Assembly: GCA_029747015.1 (NCBI GenBank)
Contig: JAKOGI010002290.1
Span: forward strand, 59,460-123,459
Reading direction: 5' to 3'
Source of the DNA: Carnegiea gigantea
Lineage: Eukaryota > Streptophyta > Magnoliopsida > Caryophyllales > Cactaceae
DNA: 64,000 bases
The translations under genes were made by a program, and so were the position numbers. Shown here in pieces: positions 24,123 through 35,665 of the stretch. Below the pieces are notes generated by a model. That model searched no databases. It had not been told where the DNA came from and saw only the letters and a program-made list of their open reading frames with translations. Position 1 is the first letter of the stretch. Every line of letters starts with the position of its first letter.

Positions 24123-24152
24123 TTTAAAGGGATTATGTTTTGTATGAGATTA
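24123..24152. repeat. LINE target-site duplication, right copy (30 bp)
   Basis: Identical to 22205-22234. It marks the 5' truncation junction of the LINE. Confidence 0.9.
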
Positions 24153-27006
24153 ATGACCTTAAAATCTATTATGAAATTTCATGATTAAGATGATGAAAAT
24201 TTTTACTTGAAAATTTATTAGAAGAACAAGTATGTTGAAACTTGAAAATAAACTCGGATTTGGGAATACCTGCTACACTATTGGGTTTTTTTTTGTGAAT
24301 TATTTACTTGATGAAAAATTGTGTAATTTTTACTATAAATTAATTTATCTAAAATTTCATGAATTTTGGACATGTATATTTTGAGTTTTGAATTTTTGAA
24401 TAATCTACCCTATGTAAATTATGTATGGACTGATTATAATTGTAAATTGAATTAGCTTAGTTAGTTGCTCTTTTAGGAGCCTAAAATGATCTTATATTAT
24501 ATATTGTATATTCATGTCCAAGTGATTGGTTGTAGTCTCTAAATACGAAGTTTTTAGAAATTAAATTTTTTTATATATGTCTTAAAATAATCCACAAAAA
24601 GAAATCATGTTTTGGGACAAGCCTTAGATTTGCACTTAGGTTACTTCTGTTTATGTGTAATTGTTAAATCATAATTCATGTATATTTTTAATAATTATTA
24701 GCTTATGTTAAATAGATTAGTTTGTCTAATTTATTTTATTTTATCTGTTTTTTTAGGTTAAGAATTAATAAAGTGAAAAGGAAAATTAAAGAAAAGACAC
24801 TTGAAAGTGGGTTTTTATTTATCGAAGGACTTTTAAAGTGATTCATCAAGTTCATCCAAAACTAATGATTCATGAAAAATATTTATTTTCATAGTGATTT
24901 ATTTGAAGGACTCAGATTACAAGATTACGAGTCCTAATTGGAAAAGGAATTGGAAGACTTGAAAAAGAAAAACATCTACCCAACCCTACTTGGAAAATTT
25001 CTCTTTAAAAAGGGGTGCCTCCTTATTCATTGATCACCACTCACCTCTTTCATACCCATCACCTTTAATCACCACGATCATCATCTCAACCCACCATAAT
25101 TCCTTCACGCCAACACAACCTCTTCGCTTCATGATCTTCTTGCCATCCTCACCTTCCTCATTATATTGTCATCATCATTCATGCATCAACATCTTTAGCA
25201 GCATTCATCATCATCTCCTCATCATGGCACGTCAATCATCACCACCTCCTATTGTCATCATGGTTTAATTGTTTTGTTTTATTAGTTTAGACTTATTTAT
25301 AAACATGAGACTTTTAATTAGATTATGTGATTTTATTTTTAGTATGAGTGAGCCGTTTTTCTACTTAGCATAATCTATTTGAAACAATGCCAAATTAATT
25401 ATTTTGAAATAAGTTTTGTACTTTATTGTCTAATTGATTTTTATTCCATGATTTTACATTGGTTTGTTTTTATTGTTCATGATATTTTTGTTTGATTAAT
25501 TAGAATGCATGCTAATTAATTAATATAAATTCATATTATAGTTTAAAGCGCTTAAGTACGTACAAAATTTTGTCTTTTAGACACAAGTATCACTCTAATT
25601 AATCATGAATGGTTCAAACCCAACTCTTTTAACGAAGAAATCGTTATGGATCTTTGTTAAATTAATTTGCTAGTAAAGTGGTTTTAAGAAATTAGATAAT
25701 ATTTTTTTAAAGCTTAATGCTCTAATTTGATTAAATTCTTGCACTGGTGCTGGGGTTGTCAGAACTAGTAGGGTTTATATTTGGACTAGACCTAAGTAAA
25801 CTCAAAAATAAGGAAAAGTGGGGAAGATCTACTGGTGGATCTCTTCCACAGTCTAATTCATGGATAAGTCATGTTTGTATGTTGATGATAAACATTAATT
25901 TATATGGTGGATATATATTATGCTAAGTGTTTTTATAAATCTGGTATCTTTGATAACTATTTATTTGCTCTTTGGTTGATTTCGTTAGTTTGTCAATTCT
26001 AATTCTTAAATTTATAGACTTTAATACTAAATTTTGTTCCCCGCATAAACTGTAGTCTTTTATATATGTCTTAGTAATTTTTTAGATTAATTATATTTTG
26101 ATTTTTGGTGTGGTTTAATTTTCATGTTAATTTTCAGTTCTATTTTTGCTATTATTTATTGGTTTGTCAGAAATTATGTTAAAATAGTTCTTTCTATGTT
26201 TTTTTTTAATATATGCCACTTTAGGGTTTATTTAAGTTCTAATATGCTGTTATTTAATTTCAAAAGTTTTGGAAAGTAGTTGAGAATTTTTCAGAATTAT
26301 TTTGTGAATTGGATACGTGCAGATTTTTACTTTAATAAATCCAAAAATTAAGTTTTTATTTTTGGTTTTATGTTTTATAGTTTGGCTCAGTCTAAAAAAT
26401 TAGTGTTTGTAATATGGTTAATTTTATTATTTAATTTATGTTTATTTAGGTGCAGTCTATTAGTTTTTTATTTTCAGATTTAATTTTCTGTTGGCATTTT
26501 CTATAATTAGTTTCTTTTTTATTTTTTCTGAAAACAATTATATATATTTCTTGGAGTATAAATTTAATTATTTGTACATTATCAGTTTAAGTGATTTTTT
26601 TGTTATTTTTATATTAATTTTCTCCTTGTTATTTTCTGTTTTAATTTTCAGTTTTGTATTGTGTGCTTATTTCTTTTTTTATTTTTTTAAGAATATTTAG
26701 GCTAGGCTTTTAATGTTTTTATTTGCAAAATCAGGATTAGAATATTTTGGAGTATTGTGAGTAATTTTCCTATTTATTCGTGCTTAGTTTGAATTTATTA
26801 ATAGAAAAATTGAAAAATTAAAAGTGGTAAACCTAATTAAATTTAAAATATATTATTATATCTTTGCTTGTGGAGTCAATCCCTACTCTCATGTGCTATA
26901 TTCTTATTTATAAGTCTGAATAGTGATTTAATGTATAGTTGTACAACAACTTTTACAGTAATCTTGGAGGTATGGACATAGAAGCTCTACTTGTATGTCG
27001 TAGGAT
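24153..27006. other. AT-rich repeat-like DNA, no gene seen
   Basis: Very AT-rich. A TATA-like CTCTTTAAAAAGGGG at about 25001 is followed by a CA/TC-rich transcript-leader-like stretch (25020-25260), as found in LTRs. The short ORF there (24990-25268) is Ser/His-rich low-complexity sequence. A short motif GCTACACTATT occurs both near 24271 and 28216, which may mark two related LTR ends, but this is weak. Confidence 0.4.
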
Positions 27007-27235
27007 TAGTGGAGCTTTGAGCTTGCTAATATTTGTAGGCCTAATGGAGCTTACGAGCTTGCTATGGTTTTTTGTGGTCAATAGAGCCTTGAGTTTGCTG
27101 ACATTCACCGGCTTAGAGGAGTTTTGTAGCTTGCTAGGTAGGGTTTTGCCTGCAGTCAGTGGAGCCTAGAGCTGGCTGACATTCGTAAGCCTAGTGGAGC
27201 CTCATACTTGCTATGGACTTCTATGTCTAGGTAGT
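27007..27235. repeat. Minisatellite, about 36-bp units (about 6 copies)
   Basis: Diverged units with the theme TAGTGGAGC...GAGCTTGCTA...GTAGGCC repeat every 35-40 bases. Alternate units are more alike, giving a higher-order period of about 73. Such arrays are common inside plant LTRs. Confidence 0.7.
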
Positions 27236-29239
27236 CACATCAGCTAGTGATTTTTTGGTAGGCCACATGGAGTTTCATGCTTGTTAGGGAATCAATAGTC
27301 GATGTGTGAGGTCGTAAACTCACTCTCACTCTCAAATAAATCATGCATCTGCTTTGAATTTCATGAAATTGGAAATATGATTTGTTCTACAGACAAGTTC
27401 TAATTTCTGAATATGAAATAAGTGTGATAAGATTTCTTTTATATGAAAGAATAAGTACGTAAATCTAATCATAATAATTTGTTGATAAGGATACATGCCA
27501 TATGTATAGATGTGAATGAATTTTCCCGAGTTAACTGATTTTACTTTCCTTTAAACTTGAGTCAAGAACAAGAAGTTCACTGGACATGGCTAATATGGGA
27601 TAGCTATGGTTAAATTAGTAATAGATCAACGGTAAAGCTTACATGAGGACTTAGACCAAGGGGCATACCTGTATAGGATGGGTATGATTAACAAAGGATA
27701 AGTCATCAAATTTGTGACTTTTGTATTAATAAAATTATGCCTCTGCTAAGACTATGCTCTAATGAGATTATTTGAGATGCGTTTACAGGAACCTTGACCA
27801 TGAGTTATTTATGCTCTCATGATGTTATTTGAGATGTGTTTACATGAACCTTGCTTATTATCCATGAGTTATTTTTCCTGCCAAGATACTAATGTTCAAA
27901 GTGATAGATAAAAATGGGGAAATGGCCGAATTTACTTGCGTTGGCTTGAGGAGCTCATGACTTCACCATTTTTTGATGCTGAAAGTTAGTCAGAATGCCA
28001 TCCAAGGAGAATATGGAGTAAAAACCCTTTAGAGAAGTTGGTTATAAGCATGCTCTCGCTATGTTATGTTTTTATTAGCTGCCCATATGGTTTTGCAAGA
28101 TTTGAAATAGTTGTATGTTGTTTCAAATATGTATGAGGCTTGCATAATATAATATACCTCAATGTTTTAGAATTATCTAACCTAAGTTTAGTCTGATTTG
28201 TGCGAAGTGTTCCCGCTACACTATTCAGTAAAAAAAAAGGTAATTAAGATTAAAGAGTTTTGACAGTCTTATGGATTTCAAAGTCGAACATCCACAACTG
28301 TGATGCAACTACCTACTTAAAGAAGGGCATTATGGACCGACATAAGCATTATTTTTTTTATACAAAAATTTTAAGTAGATTATATAAAGAATCTCACAAT
28401 CTAATAATCCTAACAACTATTGTTTAAAGATATGATTGAACACTATAATAACTTATATTAAAAAATGAAAAAAAAAACTTTACATATACAGTGGCGGCTA
28501 TTATATTATGGGCCTCCTCCATAGGAGGTGCATGTAAGTTGCTCGGATTCTATTACTCTCCTCTTTCACAAATATTCTCAATATGTCATGCAAATAATCA
28601 TCATACTTATATGGGAAGAGACTCAAAAAAGACTATTGTTATATTTTCAAATGAGTTCTTATGGCTTTACCATTCAAAATGGGCTGATTTACATTTGGGA
28701 CTATCATACCTTTGGTGTATTAATTTACAGGACTAGGTTTTCTAAAAGTTAACTGTCAGGACCATTGAGTTATTGTGTAATAAACTTTTGAGGGACAAAT
28801 CACTATTGAACTTTTTATATAATACCCAAAACTTTTCATATTTGTAAATTTACCCCCAATTCTTAAAAACTTACTTTTGAAAATTTTAAATTGTGTATGT
28901 GATATTTTGCTCATTAGTACTACTCGAAGCCCTCTTTAATATGGTTTCAAAAACCTTTTATGCAGCTCTTCAATGGCAATGTCCTTGCACTGTCTTTAAG
29001 TAGAGTAAAAGCTTAAGAACGTTCTATTATGATAAGATTGAGGAAAAAAGGAGAAAACCATATGCAGTAAACATAGACTAATGTATAACACACCAAAAAA
29101 AGAAAAATTAGTGGTTTTCTTTTGTTGATTAAACTTCATTACACGTATAAGAATTTTGAGAACTATATATAAAGAGAGCAAAAAATAAAGTACTTGAGGA
29201 CAAAAAAAAAGAAAAAGTAAGAGAAGAAAAAGAATAAGA
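27236..29239. other. Unassigned AT-rich DNA
   Basis: No recognisable protein, RNA or repeat boundary. A short near-duplicate (ATGAGTTATTTATGCTC/TTATTTGAGATG.GTTTACA) occurs at about 27770-27870. ORFs at 28491-28752 overlap in two frames and carry no features. Confidence 0.4.
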
Positions 29240-30280
29240 TGAAGACCTCAATAGCCAAAGAGCCTCTGGTATTCATACTTTTTAAGATGGACTTGACCAA
29301 CGAGGGCATGCTTGTGCCATGAATTGTGTTGCTACAATGGGAGATCTCCTTGTTCTTGTGCTAACTCTAGTCGAAGCAACCTCCTTTCTCTTTTTCTCTC
29401 TTCTCATTCCCTCTGAAGCCTCGTTGAGACTCTCTCCGCCATCCTCCTTTCCTCTATCTCTGGCTAGAGACTCTCGATTCTCTACTCAAACTTTCTAAAT
29501 CCTCCAACTTGGGGCGAATAATTCTTCTTGGGCTAAAGGAGGAAGTGGTGGAGCTAGAGAAAGAGTGAACGCCTTCATTTAGCAAAGAGCATAGATAGAG
29601 GATCACGTCAAAAAGGGGGTGATTTGTTGTCCTCACCAGCAGCAACCCTATTGGTTCCCTCTTCGAATGCCTAGAAAAATAGAAACCCCTATCCACTGTT
29701 ATCCCATTAGAGGCCTCTTTAATAGGAACCATAGAGGTTCCTACATCACTTGAAGCAGGAACCATCCCTAGAGAAATAGGCCCAAGGGTGGAGCAAGGGC
29801 AAGTGGATAAGGACAAGGAGAAAGAGAAGGATATAAGGAAGGTGGGAGTGGAGCATCAACCAAACCCCTGAAGATTCTAGGGGTCCCAAGATGTGCAGAG
29901 GCAATAAGTCCCAAAGAGATCCCCACCCTCTCTTCAACAACAATTATAAGACTTTGACCACGATGCCCTACAATGCCATATTAAAGATTCCCTCTTCGAA
30001 AAAGAGAAGGATTAAGAGCAAGATACCCTACATAACCTACGCATACCAGGTCATGAATAGGAATAGTCTCTCATGATGCAGGCCCTCAAGTGTTTATAAA
30101 TATTGCCCTCTTTAGGAAAGCTAAAAAGGTACAAGTTGTTAAGAGCAATGATCCAGAACAGATGCCCTGCATTTTCCTTTCTCTTATCTTCACTGTTAAC
30201 TTTCTCCATGTTGTCCGAGGCAGCAAAATTAATTAACATTCTCATACATGGGTTAATAGGAACAGGAAGCATGTCCTAGT
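29240..30280. other. Unassigned region with short ORFs on both strands
   Basis: A minus-strand ORF at 29454-29816 (120 codons, Ser-rich) overlaps a plus-strand stretch with a charged segment rich in KDKEKEKD (about 29790-29830). Neither has a domain I recognise. The plus-strand reading, broken by stops, could be the remains of a charged gag-like or extra ORF. No function is assigned. Confidence 0.25.
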
Positions 30281-30569
30281 GGGCCTATATTCCTAGTTTC
30301 TAAGAGCCATTGATGAGTGAAAATGGCATGAAGAGAAGAAAGGGGTAGGAAAAGGCTAAAAAAAGCTTAGTAAAATTCAAAAGGTGGAAAAATTAGACAC
30401 ATGCTTGAGAAGCTCATAATGAGTTTTCTTGAAGAAATTAAACTCAGAATAGTGGAATTTTATAAACAAAATTACAGTAACAAACGTCATAGGACTAGAA
30501 GAAAGACCCCAGGAGACACAATGTCCAATCAAAAACACTTCAGGAACTGAACCAGCCATTATTTTATAT

Positions 30570-30646
30570 ACATATATATACACACACTCACAGGGGGGGT
30601 GTGTGTATCTATGTTTGTGTACCTTTATGCCTCAGTCAGTACTGGA

Positions 30647-30685
<39 letters not shown>

Positions 30686-30696
30686 TACACACACAA

Positions 30697-30744
<48 letters not shown>

Positions 30745-30766
30745 GTGTGTGTGTGGCGTCTATATA

Positions 30767-30831
<65 letters not shown>

Positions 30832-30893
30832 CCACACACACACACAAACACACATACATACAAACATATATATACATATAATACACATACATA

Positions 30894-30970
<77 letters not shown>
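30570..30970. repeat. Compound TA/CA microsatellite
   Basis: Alternating pure runs: TA (30647-30668), CA (30667-30736 with small breaks), TA (30770-30822), CA, then a long TA run (about 30898-30970). All ORFs over this stretch are translations of the repeat ([12 protein letters not shown]) and are not genes. Confidence 0.95.
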
Positions 30971-30972
<2 letters not shown>

Positions 30973-31394
30973 TGTATGCGGCGAAAATGATAAAGCAAAA
31001 GATTTTGAAGCCTTAAAATAGTAAGTCTAATTACAAGTGAACAAAACACATCCAGCTTCAGATATGTTGACTAGTTAAAGACTCTAAGCCTATAAATATT
31101 ATTCATGCATGACTCTGTTCTAGCATAATGCAGTTATTGGGCCATGCTGCTTAACAAACTCATGCTAACTAAATTAGCCTAGCATAGGCTTTCTAAGTAG
31201 ACATGTTCCATCCTCCTAGGGTTGGATAAGACATCTTCTTATTTCTAGGTTTAAAAAAACTTCTCCTTGTAAAAGGAGTATAAGGACCCCTAGAAAAAGG
31301 CAATCTAGCAAGCAAGTAAAAGAAAAAGATAACAAAATAGAGAAACAATCTTAGAAACCCCACAAGCGTGACTAAAAGCGTTGAACTTCCGAAG
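30971..31394 (+). repeat. Left part of an LTR split by the chromovirus (tentative)
   Basis: The sequence CTCCTTGTAAAAGGAGTATAAGG near 31262 looks like the promoter of a Tat-type LTR. The sequence resuming at 47782 ends at a Tat-type primer site (48070). So the chromovirus at 31400-47776 probably inserted into this LTR. The left border is not determined. Confidence 0.35.
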
Positions 31395-31851
31395 TTACTT
31401 GTAAAACCCCTAAAATTCCCATAATGAATATTCATTTTTCTTTTTCAAAAGTGGACCAACTTAGAGGGCTTGAGCCCATAAGGTGATTAGATTTTTATGG
31501 GTAATTTAAGAGTGTATTTTTAGGTGTTAGTTCAGGCAATCCAAGAAAAAACAATATTTATTTTTCGATTCTTTACACCTAAAAGTTTCGTAAAAATTAA
31601 AGAATTATTTTGTCCAAGAAAGGTTTTTGAATCAGGAAAACTCTCTCTCCAGTTGTGCTCAACAAAAAAAATTATTTTCTCTCTTTTCCTCTTTCCTTTT
31701 CCATCTTCTTCCTCCAACCTCTCTCCCTTCTCCCATGAACCAACCCACACTCCCTCGTACTCTCCCTCTCCCACGCAGCCCTCTCTCTCCCACATTTTCT
31801 CTCGCCTTTGCATACTCTCTCTCTCCTCCTCTCAGTTTCTCTCTTTTCCCG

Positions 31852-31856
<5 letters not shown>

Positions 31857-31914
<58 letters not shown>

Positions 31915-31918
31915 CCAC
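31857..31918. repeat. Compound (TC)n(AC)n microsatellite in the 5' LTR
   Basis: A run of about 18 TC followed by about 11 AC units. The equivalent place in the 3' LTR (about 40810-40828) has only TTCTCTCTTACCC, so the array grew after the element inserted. ORFs at 31524-32108 (plus) and 31532-32003 (minus) are open because of this simple sequence and are not genes. Confidence 0.9.
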
Positions 31919-33686
31919 CCCCCATAGCCACCGGCTGATAGCCGCCCACCGGTGCTGCCACCACCATCCTACCGCCGCCAGTAGCTACTGCCCAGCCGCC
32001 CACATTCTTCTTCCTTTGGGGTGTCTATGGTCATGGTTCATGGAAACCCTAATTCAAGCTTTTCCTCATTTTAATCTTTTTATTTTTTATAAACCTTCAT
32101 ATAGTTAATGAATCTGAATTCTTTGTATGTTTTGTTTGATTTTCAGATTTGAGTTGTTGAGTTGAAGGACTAAAAATAGTCCAATTCTCGTCCTTTTTCC
32201 TTGAAGTCTCTCTAGATAAAGTTTTGATCTTGAACCCTCAATATTTTAAAGCTTGGATTGAAGTAGGGAATTGAGATTTGTGGTTTCAATGGAGGGATAG
32301 GGTGTAATTGCATTATGAAGGCATTAAGACAATGGCGTCAATGGGTGATAGTGTTGAGACCAAAAAACTTAGGAGATTATCACTCTTGCTACAGTTAGAA
32401 CGTGGAGTCCTATATACCTAGAATTTTGAATCGTGTCAATTGAAGTTAAGATTAGAAAGTTATGATCGAAATATCAAGACTGCACAGAACTAGACCGTAT
32501 TGGGACAGTTTGAGAACTTGACTGAATGTGAACTTGCTAAAACCAGCATCTGCTAATTTACTTAAATTAAAATTGTATTAGACAAGTTGATCTTTCCATA
32601 GTAGGCTGAATCTCTAAAATCTGATATCTCTAATGTGAGTTTTGACCTCTGGAAGTTGGACCTGAATTCTGTCCCTAATCTGGATAGTCTATATAAGGGT
32701 TAAGTAAAGAGATAAGTCTTAAAAGTTCAATAAAATTATTTTGGAAGTCTAACTTGTTAATTGGGCATAAAAATAGGTTACTAAGGGATTTATGAGCCAA
32801 AATTCATTATGTTCAATTTTGGGCTAAGGGTAAAGGCTAACAAAACTGCCCTAAAGTTAGGAGCTAGAGTTCAAGCTTAGGCATCACTTTTGATTAGGTA
32901 ACAATCGTGCCGTGACTCCCCTGAATGTCCCTTTAAAAAAAATGTGCTTGTAGGCTAGCTTTTGCATTGATCTGAATTGATGTTTGGGTGATCTTCTTGA
33001 GTAAATTGATGTGTGATGAGACTTTACGACTATTGTTGAAGTTGGGCATGAGATCTTGAATAGCTTGAACGTACCTTTAAATGTCTTATTTTGCACATGT
33101 GTTTAAATGGTTTTGGACCTCTATTGGGCCGGGATGAGCTATTTGCAAGTTTGAGCACATGACCTACTCTTAAATGTGATAATTAAGTTAATGAATTAGG
33201 CAAGATGAGGGAGGTTCGATTCCGAGCGTAAGAAGGCCTTATAGCCTTCCCCGGATAATTGCATGTATGGTTAGCAGTCACGTGCCATCTTGTTGATAGA
33301 CGTGGGCCAGGTTATCGGTGAGCGTCCAAATTTACAGTAGGTCATGAATTAGATAAGCGGTTGCATTCAAACCAACTGTAGGCTATGAGACCTAGCAAGG
33401 CCGCTTACCCTTTTATCTGCAACCTGAGCTGAGAGAGACTTGAATGAACATGAGGATGGGGACGGGACACTTATTTAGAGTGAGGTCGTAAATGAATAGG
33501 ACTTATAATCTTTTGTCTGAAATAAAATTTTCTTGAGTGGACATTGGTTTAAACTTATCTTGTTGACTTGATTCTATGATTGCGTTTAACATTAAATGTT
33601 CAATAATGGACTTCATGTTATACTTAGCCTTGTGTTTCCTAATAGGAAATACGGCGGTAACGCCCCGTTAAGATATCTGCTGCCAC

Positions 33687-34035
33687 TAGACCTGGCAAAA
33701 CCAACCTGAAATCCAAATTGAAGGATCGGACCCATATCCGACCTGACATTCAAAATATGTTCACTCGAAGGTAGATCCGAAACCTGAATTGACCTGAATC
33801 GAACCAAACCTGACTCGAAATTTTGTACAAAATTGCTTATTTTTTCATGGTAAGTGTATCGGACTAAAAATTGATTGACCCAAAATTGCCCTGAACCGAG
33901 GTTCAACCGACCTAAATCGAACCGACCCAAAATGTCCCCTAACCCAAAACATAACTCGACCCAAACCTGAAACATGATCTAACCCAAACTTACCCTAACC
34001 TATACTCAAACCGCATAACCCATTTGCTAGGTCTA
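33687..34035. mobile_element. hAT-like MITE (349 bp) in the 5' LTR
   Basis: Identical 8-bp duplications GCTGCCAC flank it (33679-33686 and 34036-34043). Ends are inverted repeats TAGACCTGGCAAA and TAGACCTAGCAAA. The interior is rich in AACCGACC/GACCTGA repeats. The 3' LTR lacks it (ACTACCAT at about 47715), giving the empty site. The minus ORF 33613-33975 is just this repeat. Confidence 0.9.
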
Positions 34036-34097
34036 GCTGCCACGTAGGTTAAATATTATTAATTAATTGAAATTAGAAATTTCGGGGTGCTACAAAG

Positions 34098-34111
34098 TGG
34101 TATCATAGCCC
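34098..34111 (+). other. Primer-binding site of the chromovirus
   Basis: TGGTATCATAGCCC, three bases after the LTR end, one base from the plant initiator-Met consensus in its first twelve positions. Confidence 0.85.
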
Positions 34112-34597
34112 AGGTTTATGGACCTGGAAGCTCGCTTAAGAATGTTGTTATCCAAAATAAATAGTTTAAAACCTAAAGACTTAAGAACTGCGTGGAGAGT
34201 AAGTGTAGGAGGGAAAAAGGAACGCATGTATCTGCATAAGAATATTGGAGTATGTGTGTTACTGTGATTATTTGTATATAGGATGAATGGTACACAACAT
34301 TGTCATTGCATGGGACGTCGTTATCTCCATGAGAGAATAGAGAAGAAACCTAGGGTTGAGATGGTTGACTATATTCAATGAGTAGAGGAGGTTATACATA
34401 GGTACCTAGATGATGTGCCAAATAGTTACTTAAGACTTAGGGAAAACCAAGCCTTTTCTTCCTCTTGACCATTCGAGGTGACCCCTAATGACACTATTGA
34501 ATTAATGAGCTGCACCCTAAGGTTCGGGTGTTTCGTGACTAGAGGAGGTGTTGTTAGTATGATTGGGATCCTATTGGCATGAACTTAGCAGAGTTAG
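34112..34597 (+). other. Leader of the chromovirus
   Basis: Region between primer site and the first coding-like stretch. Fragments such as ATTCGAGGTGACCCC suggest decayed coding sequence, but stops are frequent. Confidence 0.5.
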
Positions 34598-35090
34598 TTG
34601 ATCGATTACTTGATATGGGCCCGTATGACCAACCCTCTACATCTACAACTGAGGAGGATACCCCACCATTCCTTAATGAGGAGGACATTGAGAGTTCCAC
34701 CCATAAGAAACCCAAATTTATCTAGGGAGGACGTAGAGGAACCCATGGGGGAGGAAGACTCTGAAATGGAACCCATAGAGGAGAAAGACCCTAAGGAGGA
34801 ACCCATGGAGAAGGAGGACCCCAAGGAGGAACCCATAGAGGAGGAGGACCCTAGAGGAACCTATAGAGGAGGAGGACCCTGAAGAGCAACCCATGGAGGA
34901 GAAGGATCCTTAGGAGGAACCCATAGAGGATAAAAACCCTGAGGAAGAACCTGGTGACAATGAGGACCCCAAAGGACTAGTGGAAGATGAAGACCCTGAG
35001 GAAGAGCAGGTGGAAGATGCAGACCTCGAAAAAGCATACCTAAATGACCAGAGGAAAAACCAGTGGAAGAACCTAAGATTGAAAGTGCAC
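34598..35090 (+). pseudogene. Acidic repeat ORF upstream of gag
   Basis: An open stretch (34598-34882) encodes tandem 10-residue units of the type EEPIEEEDPK, from a 30-bp DNA repeat (about eight units from 34730). After a frame change the acidic character continues to about 35080 (EDPEEEQVEDADLEKAY). This lies before the gag capsid region and may be an N-terminal extension of gag or a separate leader ORF. The repeat may have expanded by slippage. No function can be given. Confidence 0.55.
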
Positions 35091-35659
35091 TTGCCACTTA
35101 GTCTGAACCTGAACTTGAAGCTACTTATTGGAAGCAGGGGAGGTGTGGTAGGATGTGTTCGGGTATATGTCCGTTAGATGCTCCTAGGCAGTAGATGTTG
35201 GATGATTGCTTAAAGCCAATAATGTAAGGTTTTAAAGATTATATTGTTTTTCTTTGTTTTTACTAGAAGAGTTGGAACTGAGGAAGTTATCGAATTACTC
35301 TATAATGGTAATAGTGGTGTGAAAAACATTTATCATTTCTGGCCTATGCATTGATTTATTCATTAAGTTTTCAAGGGTATGGTCGCTTACATGATTATTT
35401 GAGAAGTGTGTGTTTGATCTAAGCATGAAGCTGGTGATGTTAATGGAGTGTGTATGAGACATATGGTTGTGTGCCATGAGAACTTAGCCATGTAAGTGCT
35501 AGGCCAATTGGCTAATACAAATAATATAAATGGATGCGACTATGAATGTTACTAAAGGTCTGTTTAACGATGGTGATCTAAGTCAGGGTGGACTGTTAAA
35601 ATAGTGTAAAATGCATATCTTGAACTATTAGGGGCAAAACTAAACTCAATTATTTTTCT
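35091..35659 (+). other. Non-coding stretch between acidic repeat and gag
   Basis: Frequent stops in all frames and no recognisable domain. It may be an inserted fragment or a poorly conserved leader. Confidence 0.4.
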
Positions 35660-35665
35660 AACCCA

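Larger units (their letters stand above)
31400..34094 (+). repeat. 5' LTR of the chromovirus
   Basis: Starts TGTAAAACCCC and ends GGGGTGCTACA. It aligns along most of its length with 40327-47776 once insertions are removed. It carries an expanded TC/AC microsatellite and a 349-bp MITE. Relative to the 3' LTR it lacks roughly 150-200 bases near 33450, at a short microhomology (AACATGAG). Confidence 0.9.

Noticed and set aside
24268..28225. Two-LTR element bounded by GCTACACTATT motifs
   Set aside because: The shared motif is only about 11 bases and flanking similarity is weak; borders, primer site and purine tract were not found.
30599..31049. Several ORFs of 74-137 codons on both strands
   Set aside because: Pure translations of TA and CA repeats; open only because the simple sequence lacks stops.
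31524..32108. 194-codon plus ORF and overlapping minus ORFs
   Set aside because: Lie in the pyrimidine-rich chromovirus LTR; the matching stretch of the 3' LTR does not keep the frame and no domain is present.
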